From positions 3,392-67,391 of the forward strand of contig CAZOKH010000006.1 of assembly GCA_964580315.1 (NCBI GenBank): DNA of 64,000 bases. The letters are read 5' to 3'. The stretch is from CAZOKH01 sp964580315. GTDB lineage: Bacteria > Chloroflexota > Anaerolineae > Anaerolineales > Anaerolineaceae. The notes beneath the pieces were generated by a model, which was not told where the DNA came from, did not search any database, and saw only the letters and a list, made by a program, of their open reading frames with translations. The translations under genes and the position numbers were made by a program. How positions within the stretch are numbered: the first letter of the stretch is position 1; each line of letters begins with the position of its first letter. This document shows positions 53,369-63,138 of the stretch, one piece after another.

Positions 53369-55333
53369 CTATTGCGTATCGATGAATTCCCATTTGCTGA
53401 TTATTGTGCATGGAAGTTTCATTTGCGCCGTTATGGAGAAGGACAAGGCGGGTTCTTTTTCGCCATAAGTCCTGGAAAACCACCCCAAAATTTTTTGTGG
53501 AGTTTCCTGACCATACAGGACTTCCCCGGCGCGCACCAGTTGAAAGTCAGGAGCAGGTACCTCAATACAAGAATTCTCTATCTGGATGGAAAGACGGCAA
53601 TCAAATTGTGCATGGTGGAGGAGGAGCGTTTCTTGATTGAATTCCCAGGGGAGAGCGGGTAAAAGCCACTGGATGGCGACTGTTGTTTTTGAGGTGTGTT
53701 GGTCTGACGGAAGGATGGAATCAATGATCTGCCAGTTGTGTTCATCCATGTATTGTAATGTTCGTTGGTGGATCACCCCGATTTGCCGATAGCCGTCATG
53801 CTGCGCGGTGATTTCAGTTTCTGAGCGGGAAATCACTTGCGCCTGTGCCCATTTTAGCCACAGGAAACGGCCGGCGCGCTGCATTTGATCTGCTTGATTG
53901 ATGGTTACCGTGTTATGAACAGCGGTTCCAGCCAGAGCGTTTTGCCAGGGATGAGGGGCGGTGTAACGGTAGGTGCCGGCATCCCGGGCTATGTTACAGC
54001 CCCGATACCACAGATCTACATGCAGTTGGTCGGCATGGGAAGGCCGGTCAACAAGTTGGGCGGCGCGCAGGGTTGCCCAACTATGTGGGGTTCCCAACTT
54101 CAAAATAGGAGAAATACTTTCTGGAACAGTAAAGTGTTTTTCTTGAACATTGTCCAATTCCACCCACATGGAAAATTCATCCCAGATACCCGGCACAAAA
54201 CAGTTTTTTTCTAAAAATGCTCTGCTGGTAGCCTGGGCGATTGGACGGTAATCCGATTGATCGCAGGGGGTGAAGGGGAATAAATTGGAACCGTCATTGT
54301 GACCCAAATTGGGCGCATTTCCAGAAGTGGGGTCAATTTGAGCGATCATCCATTGGGTGGCTTTTTCCAGCAGGGCTTTGCTGGCGTGTGGCAAACTATT
54401 TTCCATCTTTTGTGAGATGGCGTAAAACCACAGGCATAATTGAAGCATAAGGCGGTGATAATTCATACTGTGTTGCACATAGACCCCGTCGGGAGCAATT
54501 TGCATTTGCAGCGCACGATGGAACCAGTGATTGCCAAGCTGTTTCCATTTTTTTGCGCTGGGATGAGTATGAAGAAATACTCCTGCGGCAAACAATCCGA
54601 CAGCTTCGCTGATCAGGTGGTTATTATTTTGTGAGCGGGCATAAATCAGGGTGGGAGGAATCCGCTGCGCATGCTCGGCGATGGATTGCGACAAATGATT
54701 GACAAATTCTTTGTCAAAACAGGTGGATTTTTGAAACACCTGCCAGGCAAACACAAAGGCAATAATACGCAGCGCCACTTCCTGGGCAGAAACCCAGTGC
54801 ACCCCTGAGTTGGGGGGATTTTGCCTGCAAAATTCATGGAAGTAACGCATGAATGTTCGCGGGTACTGCTCATCACCGGTTAAAACATAAGCCCGCGCCA
54901 GAGGGAAAACCCATCCAAAACGAGCCGGTTCCCATGTATCTTTGATGTCGCGATCGGGTAAATCATCCCGAATCTTGCTCCAGTGGACACCCGGTGAGGG
55001 ATTGGACAAATCAATGGGCGCTAAATTTCCACCGTACCTGTGAAATTTACCTGAAATAATGGTTTGGGCTTCTTCCAGGCATTTTTCCTGGTTGTGCGCT
55101 TGCTGAATGTGCTGCCGAATTTTTTGAGCCGGGGGGATTGGAAAAGATGGATGGACACCTTCATTAAACCATTTGAGACCGGGATTGTTCGGATCTTTGG
55201 GCTGGATGGGGGTGATGTGCTGGTAATAGCCGGTTTTTAATCCCAGTTGATACAAACCGAACAGGGAAACTTTTTCAAAGCCCAGTTCACGGACGGATTG
55301 ATATGCTTTGCTGACCTGTTGCAGAATTCCCAT
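53369..55333 (-). CDS. Heparinase II/III family protein
   Basis: 654 residues from ATG 55333; TTG 55351 is in frame. N-terminal alpha toroid (WVSAQEVALRIIAFVFAW, RSQNNNHLISEAVGLFAAG) then the beta-rich C-terminal domain with NLGHNDGSNLFPF and TAVHNTVTINQADQM. A polysaccharide lyase or related hydrolase for uronic-acid containing glycans. No signal peptide. Confidence 0.82.
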   Translation of the reverse strand: MGILQQVSKAYQSVRELGFEKVSLFGLYQLGLKTGYYQHITPIQPKDPNNPGLKWFNEGVHPSFPIPPAQKIRQHIQQAHNQEKCLEEAQTIISGKFHRYGGNLAPIDLSNPSPGVHWSKIRDDLPDRDIKDTWEPARFGWVFPLARAYVLTGDEQYPRTFMRYFHEFCRQNPPNSGVHWVSAQEVALRIIAFVFAWQVFQKSTCFDKEFVNHLSQSIAEHAQRIPPTLIYARSQNNNHLISEAVGLFAAGVFLHTHPSAKKWKQLGNHWFHRALQMQIAPDGVYVQHSMNYHRLMLQLCLWFYAISQKMENSLPHASKALLEKATQWMIAQIDPTSGNAPNLGHNDGSNLFPFTPCDQSDYRPIAQATSRAFLEKNCFVPGIWDEFSMWVELDNVQEKHFTVPESISPILKLGTPHSWATLRAAQLVDRPSHADQLHVDLWYRGCNIARDAGTYRYTAPHPWQNALAGTAVHNTVTINQADQMQRAGRFLWLKWAQAQVISRSETEITAQHDGYRQIGVIHQRTLQYMDEHNWQIIDSILPSDQHTSKTTVAIQWLLPALPWEFNQETLLLHHAQFDCRLSIQIENSCIEVPAPDFQLVRAGEVLYGQETPQKILGWFSRTYGEKEPALSFSITAQMKLPCTIISKWEFIDTQ

Positions 55334-55366
55334 ATTTATTCGGGGTGGCAAATAAACCTGAAGAAC

Positions 55367-57538
55367 TTAGAACAGTAATGAAGCCACAATTTCTTTTTTA
55401 CCACTTTTCAGGGCGTCAACGGCGGCAAATGTGGCAGCGGTAACTCCCCAAATATCTTGAAAGGGTATGGGGGGTGTCTCATTGGTTTTTATGGAATGTA
55501 CAAAGGATTGCCAGGCTTTGAAATGACCTTTATCCTGGCTCCAGGGGGAATTAATTTTTTGGCTTTTCCCGTCATGGGTCAATGTCAAGGTCCGAAAATC
55601 GTCCAGCACGGCCACTTTACCGGCGCAGAAAACTTCGACGCGCTCTTTGGAAATAGTTTTATCGCCATTTGCCAGGTAGGTAACAATGCCGAGTGAACCA
55701 TCAGGGAAGGTAAGTTGAATTTCAACATTGTCCTGTTGATATTTTCCCAAATCGGGCAGAGCCTGGGCATTGACTGATATGGGGGGCGCGCCGACCAGGA
55801 AAGTGAGGAAATCTACAAAGTGACAACCTTCACCAATGATGCGCCCGCCGCCCTGCGTTGGGTCGTGCAACCAGTGGTTGAGGGGAATGTAGCCCGCATT
55901 GATACGGTAATGAGCGTAGAGGGGCTCAGATCGCGGCTGCAAGAAATGGTAAAGCTGCTGCGACATGGGGGCAAAGCGGCGGTTAAAGCCAACCATTAAT
56001 TTGAAAGGTGAAGTCTTAAACGCATTGGCAACCTGCTGTAATTCGTCCAGGTTGATGGCCAAGGGTTTTTCGCAGAAAACGTGTTTGCCATTTTGCAGGG
56101 CGGTGATGACCTGTCGGGCATGCTGGTCGTGACGGGTTATGATCGCAACCAGGTTAATCTCCGGGTTGTCCAATACATCTGCCTCAGAAGAACTGGCAAA
56201 TTGGAAATGGTAACGTTTGGCAGCATGGCTGGCTGTGACGCCGGTGGCTGAAACAATGGTTTGACGGTCGACGCTGCCTGCTTTTTCGACATTGGGCAAA
56301 AAAACCGCCCGGGCGAAATTCCCGGCGCCAATCACGCCCAGCCGCAAAGCGCCGGTGATTGTACTGCCTGATTGGGCCGCCGGGGTTACATCCACTTGCG
56401 TGACTGGTGAGGCGGTTGGCTGCTGCGGATAGGTCAACAACACCCCCAGGAAGGGCTGCTTTTCTTTGCCGGTGATGAGGTTGTAAGCCTGGGGAGCCTG
56501 GTCAATGGTGAAGCGGTGTGAAATGAGGGATGAAATGCTGATTTGCCTGTTTGCTAACAGGTCGATAAAAGCTTGCAAATTACGTCCCTCAGTCCAGCGC
56601 ACCTGGCCGATGGGGTAATCGATGCCGCGGGCTTCATAATGCTCGTCATATCGGCCCGGACCGTATGAACGGGAGACGATGAAATTTAGTTCTTTGTTGT
56701 AATAGAGGGTGCGTGGGATATCCAACCCGACCGCGCCAATTGCCACCACACGGGCTCGGTCGCGCGCCAGTCGGCCGGCCAGCTCAATGGGATCGTTGGA
56801 TTTGGTGTCGGCGCAGATCAATACAATATCGAATCCCTGCCCGCCGGTGAAAGCCAGCGCGGTGGACTCAGCTTCTTCAGGTGTGGAACAGGTGGCGCCC
56901 AGTTTTTTTCCCAGGTCAATGCGATCCTGCGCCAGGTCGATTCCGTACACCTGGGTTCCAGCAGCGCGGGCTATGCTGACTGCCAGCAGGCCCACCAGCC
57001 CCAGACCAATGACCGCCACGCGCTCGCCGATTTGCGGTTGAGCAAGGCGAAAACCATGCATGGCAATGGTGCCGAGCGTGGCAAAGGCAGCTTCTTCAAA
57101 GTTGACATGATCGGGGACGTGCGCCAGCAAATTTTGAGGGACGATCGCATATTCAGCGTGAACAGCGTAACCGCTTCCAGCGCAGGCAACCCGGTCGCCA
57201 ACCTGGAAACCGGTTAAACCATCTCCAATCGCTATGACTGTGCCGGCAGAGGAATATCCCAGTGACATGGGTTGATCAAGCCGGTTAAAGGCTGCTTCAA
57301 TGGTCGGAATAATTCCTTCACGCCGAGCCTTGTCTAAAACCTGCTTCACCAGGTCAGGGCGGGATTGGGCTTTGCCAATCAAGTTCTTTTCAGCGAAATC
57401 GACCAACATGCGTTCTGTGCCTGCTGAAACCAGCGAAACTGCTGTTTGCACCAGGGCTGTTTTGGGTTTGGGCTGCGGTACGGGGACTGATTCGACCGTG
57501 GTTTTTCCATCACGCATGTTCTGTAATAATTGTTTCAT
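55367..57538 (-). CDS. Fusion: medium-chain dehydrogenase plus Gfo/Idh/MocA oxidoreductase
   Basis: 723 residues. Residues 1-375 are an alcohol-dehydrogenase-like MDR (VGDRVACAGSGYAVHAEYAI, VAVIGLGLVGLLAVSIARA). Residues 395-723 are a Gfo/Idh/MocA enzyme (LRLGVIGAGNFARAVFLPNV, GKHVFCEKPLAINLDELQQV). This two-domain form is common beside heparinase genes in polysaccharide clusters and probably makes or modifies a nucleotide sugar. Starts 34 bases upstream of the heparinase start. Confidence 0.88.
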   Translation of the reverse strand: MKQLLQNMRDGKTTVESVPVPQPKPKTALVQTAVSLVSAGTERMLVDFAEKNLIGKAQSRPDLVKQVLDKARREGIIPTIEAAFNRLDQPMSLGYSSAGTVIAIGDGLTGFQVGDRVACAGSGYAVHAEYAIVPQNLLAHVPDHVNFEEAAFATLGTIAMHGFRLAQPQIGERVAVIGLGLVGLLAVSIARAAGTQVYGIDLAQDRIDLGKKLGATCSTPEEAESTALAFTGGQGFDIVLICADTKSNDPIELAGRLARDRARVVAIGAVGLDIPRTLYYNKELNFIVSRSYGPGRYDEHYEARGIDYPIGQVRWTEGRNLQAFIDLLANRQISISSLISHRFTIDQAPQAYNLITGKEKQPFLGVLLTYPQQPTASPVTQVDVTPAAQSGSTITGALRLGVIGAGNFARAVFLPNVEKAGSVDRQTIVSATGVTASHAAKRYHFQFASSSEADVLDNPEINLVAIITRHDQHARQVITALQNGKHVFCEKPLAINLDELQQVANAFKTSPFKLMVGFNRRFAPMSQQLYHFLQPRSEPLYAHYRINAGYIPLNHWLHDPTQGGGRIIGEGCHFVDFLTFLVGAPPISVNAQALPDLGKYQQDNVEIQLTFPDGSLGIVTYLANGDKTISKERVEVFCAGKVAVLDDFRTLTLTHDGKSQKINSPWSQDKGHFKAWQSFVHSIKTNETPPIPFQDIWGVTAATFAAVDALKSGKKEIVASLLF

Positions 57539-57601
57539 AAATTCGCAATTTTCCCGATTTTTTTATTAAGGCGACCTTGATTATAAACCAGAAAGTGGGC
57601 A

Positions 57602-57610
57602 TGATATAAT
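57602..57610 (+). promoter_or_regulatory. Candidate extended -10 promoter of the surface polysaccharide cluster
   Basis: TGATATAAT with TATAAT at 57605-57610, 103 bases upstream of the formyltransferase ATG at 57714. Confidence 0.4.
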
Positions 57611-57713
57611 CATCACAAGATACCCCGGGGGACGGCAATGGGTGAAAGTGGTATTCGATTTTGAGTGGGAGTGATGATTCGAATTATCAATCACGATCTG
57701 GCGAGGTGCCTGT

Positions 57714-58388
57714 ATGAAGGTGCTTTTTTTAGGTAAACAACGCGACGATTTTTACTGCACCAGGGCAATGGATTTTCTGCGACAGCAATTGCCAGAAACG
57801 CAATTTTTGCTGGCAGTTCCCGGGCAAAAATTTCCGGCTGAAAGCTTGAAGGACTGGGAAGGTGACTATGTCATTTCCTATCTTTGCCCGTGGGTGCTGC
57901 CAGGCTGGTTGTTGAGCAAAGCCCGCGTCGCTGCAATTAATTTCCACCCTGCACCGCCGCAGTATCCGGGGACTGGATGTACCAATTTTGCCCTGTATAA
58001 CGAAGAGACGGAATACGGCGTGATGTGTCATCACATGAGCCCGAATGTGGACAGCGGTAAAGTGATTGCGGTCAGGCGATTTGCTGTTTTTCCAGAAGAC
58101 TCGGTTTATTCATTAACTCAGCGCTGCTATGCCTATATGCTGAACTTATTTTTTGACATACTTGCCGGAATTTTGCAGGGAAAGCCTTTACCAGAAAGTG
58201 ATGAGACCTGGACGCGAAAACCCTATCGAAAAACTGAGCTGGATGCTCTAAAGATCATCACGCCGGATATGCCGGTGGATGAGATTCGCAGGCGGGTTCG
58301 GGCGGTGACGTACCCGGGATATCCCGGTGCGATGATGGAAATAGACGGGATGCACTTTGAGTATGTTCCACCCAAAAATGGGAAATAA
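57714..58388 (+). CDS. Formyltransferase family protein (probable sugar N-formyltransferase)
   Basis: 224 residues. Catalytic Asn and His in INFHPAPPQYPGTGCTNFAL and Asp in MSPNVDSGKVI match Fmt-type formyltransferases. It lacks the C-terminal tRNA domain of methionyl-tRNA formyltransferase. In this cluster a sugar-amine substrate is plausible. Overlaps the next gene. Confidence 0.75.
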   Translation: MKVLFLGKQRDDFYCTRAMDFLRQQLPETQFLLAVPGQKFPAESLKDWEGDYVISYLCPWVLPGWLLSKARVAAINFHPAPPQYPGTGCTNFALYNEETEYGVMCHHMSPNVDSGKVIAVRRFAVFPEDSVYSLTQRCYAYMLNLFFDILAGILQGKPLPESDETWTRKPYRKTELDALKIITPDMPVDEIRRRVRAVTYPGYPGAMMEIDGMHFEYVPPKNGK

Positions 58389-60729
58389 TGTGAACGTGAA
58401 TCCTTCCTATGGACAAAGGCAATATTTGCTGCGAGAAGCAGCTTTAATTCTCATTATCAGTTACCTGCTCATTTTTGGAAGCACACACAATGGACTGGTG
58501 CATCCCACTGTGTTGACGATCAGCGCTGTGTTGATGAGCCTGCTGACCATTTTTTTCTTTGTCAAACACCAGTCTGCTCCCCTGGCAGCCCAAAAACCAT
58601 TGTTGGTTGTGATGCTGGTATTAATCCTCGCCAGCATTTTTTCCATTGATCCCAGGCGGTCTTTTGCAGAGGTGTGGCTAATTGGCATCGCCGGTTTTCT
58701 GTTCTTGTCCTGCGCCGAATTTGTGCGGCGGGGATGGGATCGGAAACTGTTTGTCAAGGTTATGTTGATTGTGGAAGGCATCATCATGCTTTTGGGGTGG
58801 ATGACGGCGTTTCAGTGGTACCAGCAATGGTTGAAAGCAGCCCCGGGTGAATGGCTGCCGGCTGTTACCTATCGTTTGCCGTTGCCGAATTTTCTCAGCG
58901 CATCATTGAATGCCCTGATTATGATGGCTTGCGCCTGGATTGTGTTTGAAAAATCACGCGCCACACGCATCCTGTTGGTAGGCTGGATTTTCTCTGCTCT
59001 GGGTTTGTTGTTTCTAACATCATCGCGCGGCGGCTGGCTGGGTACTGCGGCAGGCCTGGCGGTTGTAGGAGTGCTATCGTTCCGTACGGGCTATGAGCAA
59101 TTGGATGCAGTCAAAACCTTTTTCACAAAAAACTCGGCAAAAAGAAATGTTTTGTTCGGCCTGGGAGTTGCTGTGCTGGGTTTCATGGGGTGGATGTTAT
59201 ATCAACAAACTGCGCACCCCACACACACCAATTTGCTGGCTTCTCGGCGCGAATTTTGGATCCCGGCTTTGAATGCCTTTCTCGAATCGCCTCTGTTGGG
59301 AAAAGGGCCCTACACCTTTATCAGCCAATACTTGCAATACAACTCAGTTCCATCCAAGCAAATATTCGTGTATTCACACAGCATCTATTTTGATACACTC
59401 AGCGGCAGCGGCATTTTGGGATTTGCGGCGGTGTGCTGGTTATTTTGGATCTTTCTGCGCAGTTTATGGCAGCGCATACAGCAGTCCAACCCGGAAGATC
59501 GATTTATTGCCATTGGCGGAGCGGCTGCCTTTGCAGCCTTTTGTGTGCATGGATTGGCTGACAGCGTGCATCACACCATTCCGACCAGTGCGTGGAGCCT
59601 GGCGATTTTGTTGGGCGTGGTGTTGAGTGCGCCCGGAGGTCAAACTGCCGATCGAAAAAGCTCTATGCTGCCTGTGTGGGGGCTGGTCTTGAGTGTGTTT
59701 GCGTGGTTGAATATCTGGCAGGTAACACCTTTCTATCAAGCGGTGGCAGCAGCCAACGCGAATCGGTGGGATGAAGCCGCGCATTTCTTTGACGAGGCGG
59801 TTCACCGCGACCCCGCGCTATCGGTGGCTTATCAGCAGCAGGGATTGGCTTTCAGTGTGCAGGCTGATGCAGGAAATGACCTGGCGCTTGAAAAAGCCGT
59901 TCAAAGTTTTGAGCAAGCTGTACATATGGATCCATATTGGGGCGCAAACGCTGCCAACCTGGGCGCGCTTTATCTTAACCAGGGGCAACTTGAAAAGGCT
60001 GCACAGGCTTTCCAGAAAGCGGTTGATGCTGCTCCAAACTCGGCGCTATTTATTTTGAATATGGGTGAATGTGAAGAAGCCATGGGAAACCTGGAGGCCG
60101 CCCGGCAGAAATATGATCGCGTGCTGAAGCTTCGTCCGCAGTGGCGTGAAGCCTATTTTTGGCGGCAGACAGACTTGCGCAAACAGGTTGTTGAGAACTC
60201 GTCAATCAATTCTCAAACCAGCCCGGATGTGAAAGAATTGGAAACGGCTCTGCAAAAGGATTCCACCCGATTGCGAAATTACCTTGCACTTGGGGAGGCT
60301 TATCTTCAGGCGGGAGAGGTTCAAAAAGCTGAGCGCCTGTTAAAGAAAGCTGAACTGGCTTTCACGCTCAGCAAAGAAGAAGGTCTTGAATTGAAATGGC
60401 TTCAGGCTGAAATACAGGCAGCCAAAGGCGAATTGGCGACTGCGATAAAACTGGGTGGCGAAGCGCTTGAGGATTATTGTCATCCAGGGATATATGGTCC
60501 CGGTTCAATGGGAACTGTCTATTATGCTGAATTGATGTATCGCCGTCCGGAGATGAAATTGGAACTGGTTCCACAAATGCATACCATACTGCTGCCCGAT
60601 CAGTGGGGAAGGCGCATGGCGCTGCTGGCTGAGTGGTACGCGCAAACATGTGAGAATGAGATGGCAAGGGAAACTTATGCCAACCTGCTGCAAATGATCC
60701 CGGATTATGAATCCATGCCAAAAGACTAA
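58378..60729 (+). CDS. O-antigen ligase family protein with C-terminal TPRs
   Basis: 783 residues from ATG 58378; GTG 58390 is another possible start. About ten TM helices to residue 460, with a large extracytoplasmic loop containing SRREFWIPALNAFLESPLLG and the Wzy/WaaL C-terminal region. Residues from about 470 form TPRs (AHFFDEAVHRDPALSVAYQQ, AAQAFQKAVDAAPNSALF). Polymerase or ligase of a surface glycan. Confidence 0.8.
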   Translation: MGNNVNVNPSYGQRQYLLREAALILIISYLLIFGSTHNGLVHPTVLTISAVLMSLLTIFFFVKHQSAPLAAQKPLLVVMLVLILASIFSIDPRRSFAEVWLIGIAGFLFLSCAEFVRRGWDRKLFVKVMLIVEGIIMLLGWMTAFQWYQQWLKAAPGEWLPAVTYRLPLPNFLSASLNALIMMACAWIVFEKSRATRILLVGWIFSALGLLFLTSSRGGWLGTAAGLAVVGVLSFRTGYEQLDAVKTFFTKNSAKRNVLFGLGVAVLGFMGWMLYQQTAHPTHTNLLASRREFWIPALNAFLESPLLGKGPYTFISQYLQYNSVPSKQIFVYSHSIYFDTLSGSGILGFAAVCWLFWIFLRSLWQRIQQSNPEDRFIAIGGAAAFAAFCVHGLADSVHHTIPTSAWSLAILLGVVLSAPGGQTADRKSSMLPVWGLVLSVFAWLNIWQVTPFYQAVAAANANRWDEAAHFFDEAVHRDPALSVAYQQQGLAFSVQADAGNDLALEKAVQSFEQAVHMDPYWGANAANLGALYLNQGQLEKAAQAFQKAVDAAPNSALFILNMGECEEAMGNLEAARQKYDRVLKLRPQWREAYFWRQTDLRKQVVENSSINSQTSPDVKELETALQKDSTRLRNYLALGEAYLQAGEVQKAERLLKKAELAFTLSKEEGLELKWLQAEIQAAKGELATAIKLGGEALEDYCHPGIYGPGSMGTVYYAELMYRRPEMKLELVPQMHTILLPDQWGRRMALLAEWYAQTCENEMARETYANLLQMIPDYESMPKD

Positions 60730-60754
60730 AGGCTGTTTTTTTCAGGACAAATTA

Positions 60755-61930
60755 ATGGCAAAACTGGCGATTCTATCTCTCGATAATCAAGACATCCAGA
60801 CAGATGCGCGTGTGCAGCGCCAGGTTCATTATTTGTCTAAACAGCACGAAATACACTTAATTACCTATGGGAGCAGTAATGCTGTAGATTTGCCGTATGC
60901 GTCGATGAAAGTGGTGGGATCTTTGAGCGATGCTGCGACAAAGAGACGGTTCAGCACCCTGTTCTGGTTAAGCCTGGGAAAAATGCTGCCCGATTTTGCC
61001 TATGAACACTGGTATTGGAGCCGCCCGGGGCACAGGGAGGCCTTTGATGCTTTGATTGACTTGCGCCCTGACCTGGTGATCGCCAATGATTGGTGGACGC
61101 TGCCGGTGGCTGCCGAAGCCTGTAAACAGACCGGGGCGCGTCTGATTCTGGATTTGCATGAATATGCACCGGGTGAATTTGAACATCAAAGCTGGTGGCG
61201 CATATTTTATAAACCGGCCGTCAAACATTTCTTGGATCGGTATCTTGGAGATGTTGATGCGTCTGTGACGGTTAACACGGTTATTGCAGAAAGATACAAC
61301 GCCGAATACGGCTTGAAGCCGGTTGTGGTCATGAATATACCCAGGGTAAGGGAAAGAATTGCTCCAACGCCAACCGATACCAATCATATTGAATTAATCC
61401 ACCACGGCGCAGCCATACGTGATCGAAAAATTGAGTTAATGATTGATGTAATTTCTTTAGCCGATTCTCGTTATCGTCTCAATTTTTTACTAATCGGTGA
61501 TCCCACTTATATCCATGATTTAAAGTTGTACGCTGATCAAAAAGCACCCGGCAGAGTATCTTTTCTTGAACCGGTTAGACCGGATAAGGTTGTTGAGACC
61601 ATCTCAAAATTTGATGTGGGAATTTATCTAACCCCTGCAGCCATTTTTCAATTGTTGGCCATGCTGCCAAATAAATTCTTTGATTATCTGGCTGCCAGCC
61701 TGGCAGTTTGTTTTGGTCCCTACCCGGTGATGAGGGCGTTAATTGATCAGTATCAATGCGGTCTGGTCTGCAATGGTTTTACTCCACAAGAGATGGCTGG
61801 TCGGCTATCACGGCTGTCTGCTGAAGATATTGACCGGATGAAAGACAACTCATACAGGGCTGGCGAGAAATTGAATGCGGAAATTGAGATGACAAAATTA
61901 GTGCAGTTGGTTAATGAAACACTGGCCTGA
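60755..61930 (+). CDS. Glycosyltransferase family 4-like
   Basis: 391 residues from ATG 60755 with an AGGA site; upstream ATG 60707 lies in the previous gene. VQRQVHYLSKQHEIHLITYG, LDLHEYAPGEFEHQSWW, and the donor region NKFFDYLAASLAVCFGPYP suggest GT-B fold. Adds a sugar to the cluster product. Confidence 0.78.
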   Translation: MAKLAILSLDNQDIQTDARVQRQVHYLSKQHEIHLITYGSSNAVDLPYASMKVVGSLSDAATKRRFSTLFWLSLGKMLPDFAYEHWYWSRPGHREAFDALIDLRPDLVIANDWWTLPVAAEACKQTGARLILDLHEYAPGEFEHQSWWRIFYKPAVKHFLDRYLGDVDASVTVNTVIAERYNAEYGLKPVVVMNIPRVRERIAPTPTDTNHIELIHHGAAIRDRKIELMIDVISLADSRYRLNFLLIGDPTYIHDLKLYADQKAPGRVSFLEPVRPDKVVETISKFDVGIYLTPAAIFQLLAMLPNKFFDYLAASLAVCFGPYPVMRALIDQYQCGLVCNGFTPQEMAGRLSRLSAEDIDRMKDNSYRAGEKLNAEIEMTKLVQLVNETLA

Positions 61931-61933
61931 CCT

Positions 61934-63130
61934 ATGACTTCACACAAGATGCGTATCTTGATGATTCACAACTATTACCAGCAGCGGGGTGGAGAAGATG
62001 AATCTGTGGAACAGGATATTCAATTGCTGCGTGAACATGGTCATGAGGTGTTTTTTTTTACAAAGCACAATGATGAAATAGCCAGGTATTCACTTCTACA
62101 AAAAAGCTCCTTGCTTTTTTCCACCACCTTGTCGGGAGCGGCGCAGCGTGAAATTGAGAAAAAAATCGAGGCAATCCATCCTGATGTGATCCATGTTCAC
62201 AATTTCTTTCCCCTGGTATCGCCATCTGTGTACGATGCCGCCAGAAAATTCAATATTCCAGTAGTGCAAACACTGCATAATTACCGATTGATGTGCTGTA
62301 ACGGTTTATTTTTTCGTGATGGTAATGTCTGTGAATTATGCCTGAATCGGATTCCGTTAGCCGGTATATGCTATGGCTGTTATCGCAATTCTCGCATTCA
62401 ATCCCTGGCGGTTGGCATAATGATTGCGTATCACCGAATGTTTCACACCTGGCAGAAAAAAGTAAGTCGTTTTATTGCCCTGGGTAATTTTGCAAGGGGA
62501 AAATTTATTGAGGGAGGGCTTCCCGCTGAAAAAATCCAAATTCGCCCGAATTTCTTGCGAGATGTGCCGGATTATGCCGGAAAGAATCGGGAAGAGTTTG
62601 CTCTGTTCATTGGGCGGTTGAGTGCAGAAAAGGGTATTAAAACGTTGCTGGAGGCCTGGAAGGGTTTTTCAGAAATTCCCCTGGTGCTGGTTGGTGATGG
62701 CCCGATGAGGGGATGGGCGGAAGGTTTTATTCGAAACGAAAAACTTTTGAACGTAACCCTGGCAGGAAGGCTGGATCAGGCTGGCGTTTTTGACCATCTT
62801 TACCGGGCAGAGATGCTGATTGTGCCTTCAGAATGGTATGAAACCTTTGGCAGGGTGGTGATTGAGGCATTTGCCGCGGGTACGCCGGTGATTGCCAGCC
62901 GAATTGGCGCTTTGCAAGACCTGGTTATGCATGAAGAGACCGGCCTGTTATTCCAACCTGGCGACAGCCGGGAACTGGCTGCCAGGGTGCGCCAACTAGC
63001 TGGCGATAATCTACTGCGGGAGAAACTGCGTCAAAACGCAAGGGAACTCTATAAGGAACAATATTCCTCTGAACGGGCATATACTTTATTAATGGAAATT
63101 TATACTCAAGCCATTCACTCTGCAGATTGA
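61934..63130 (+). CDS. Glycosyltransferase family 4
   Basis: 398 residues. NYYQQRGGEDESVEQDIQLL, HVHNFFPLVSPSVYDAA, FIGRLSAEKGIKTLLEAWKG, EWYETFGRVVIEAFAAGTPV and SRIGALQDLVMHEETGLL are typical GT4 motifs. A Cys-rich stretch CCNGLFFRDGNVCELCLNR near residue 115-135 is typical of a GT4 subgroup. Starts 3 bases after the previous gene. Confidence 0.87.
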   Translation: MTSHKMRILMIHNYYQQRGGEDESVEQDIQLLREHGHEVFFFTKHNDEIARYSLLQKSSLLFSTTLSGAAQREIEKKIEAIHPDVIHVHNFFPLVSPSVYDAARKFNIPVVQTLHNYRLMCCNGLFFRDGNVCELCLNRIPLAGICYGCYRNSRIQSLAVGIMIAYHRMFHTWQKKVSRFIALGNFARGKFIEGGLPAEKIQIRPNFLRDVPDYAGKNREEFALFIGRLSAEKGIKTLLEAWKGFSEIPLVLVGDGPMRGWAEGFIRNEKLLNVTLAGRLDQAGVFDHLYRAEMLIVPSEWYETFGRVVIEAFAAGTPVIASRIGALQDLVMHEETGLLFQPGDSRELAARVRQLAGDNLLREKLRQNARELYKEQYSSERAYTLLMEIYTQAIHSAD

Positions 63131-63138
63131 GATTTCGC

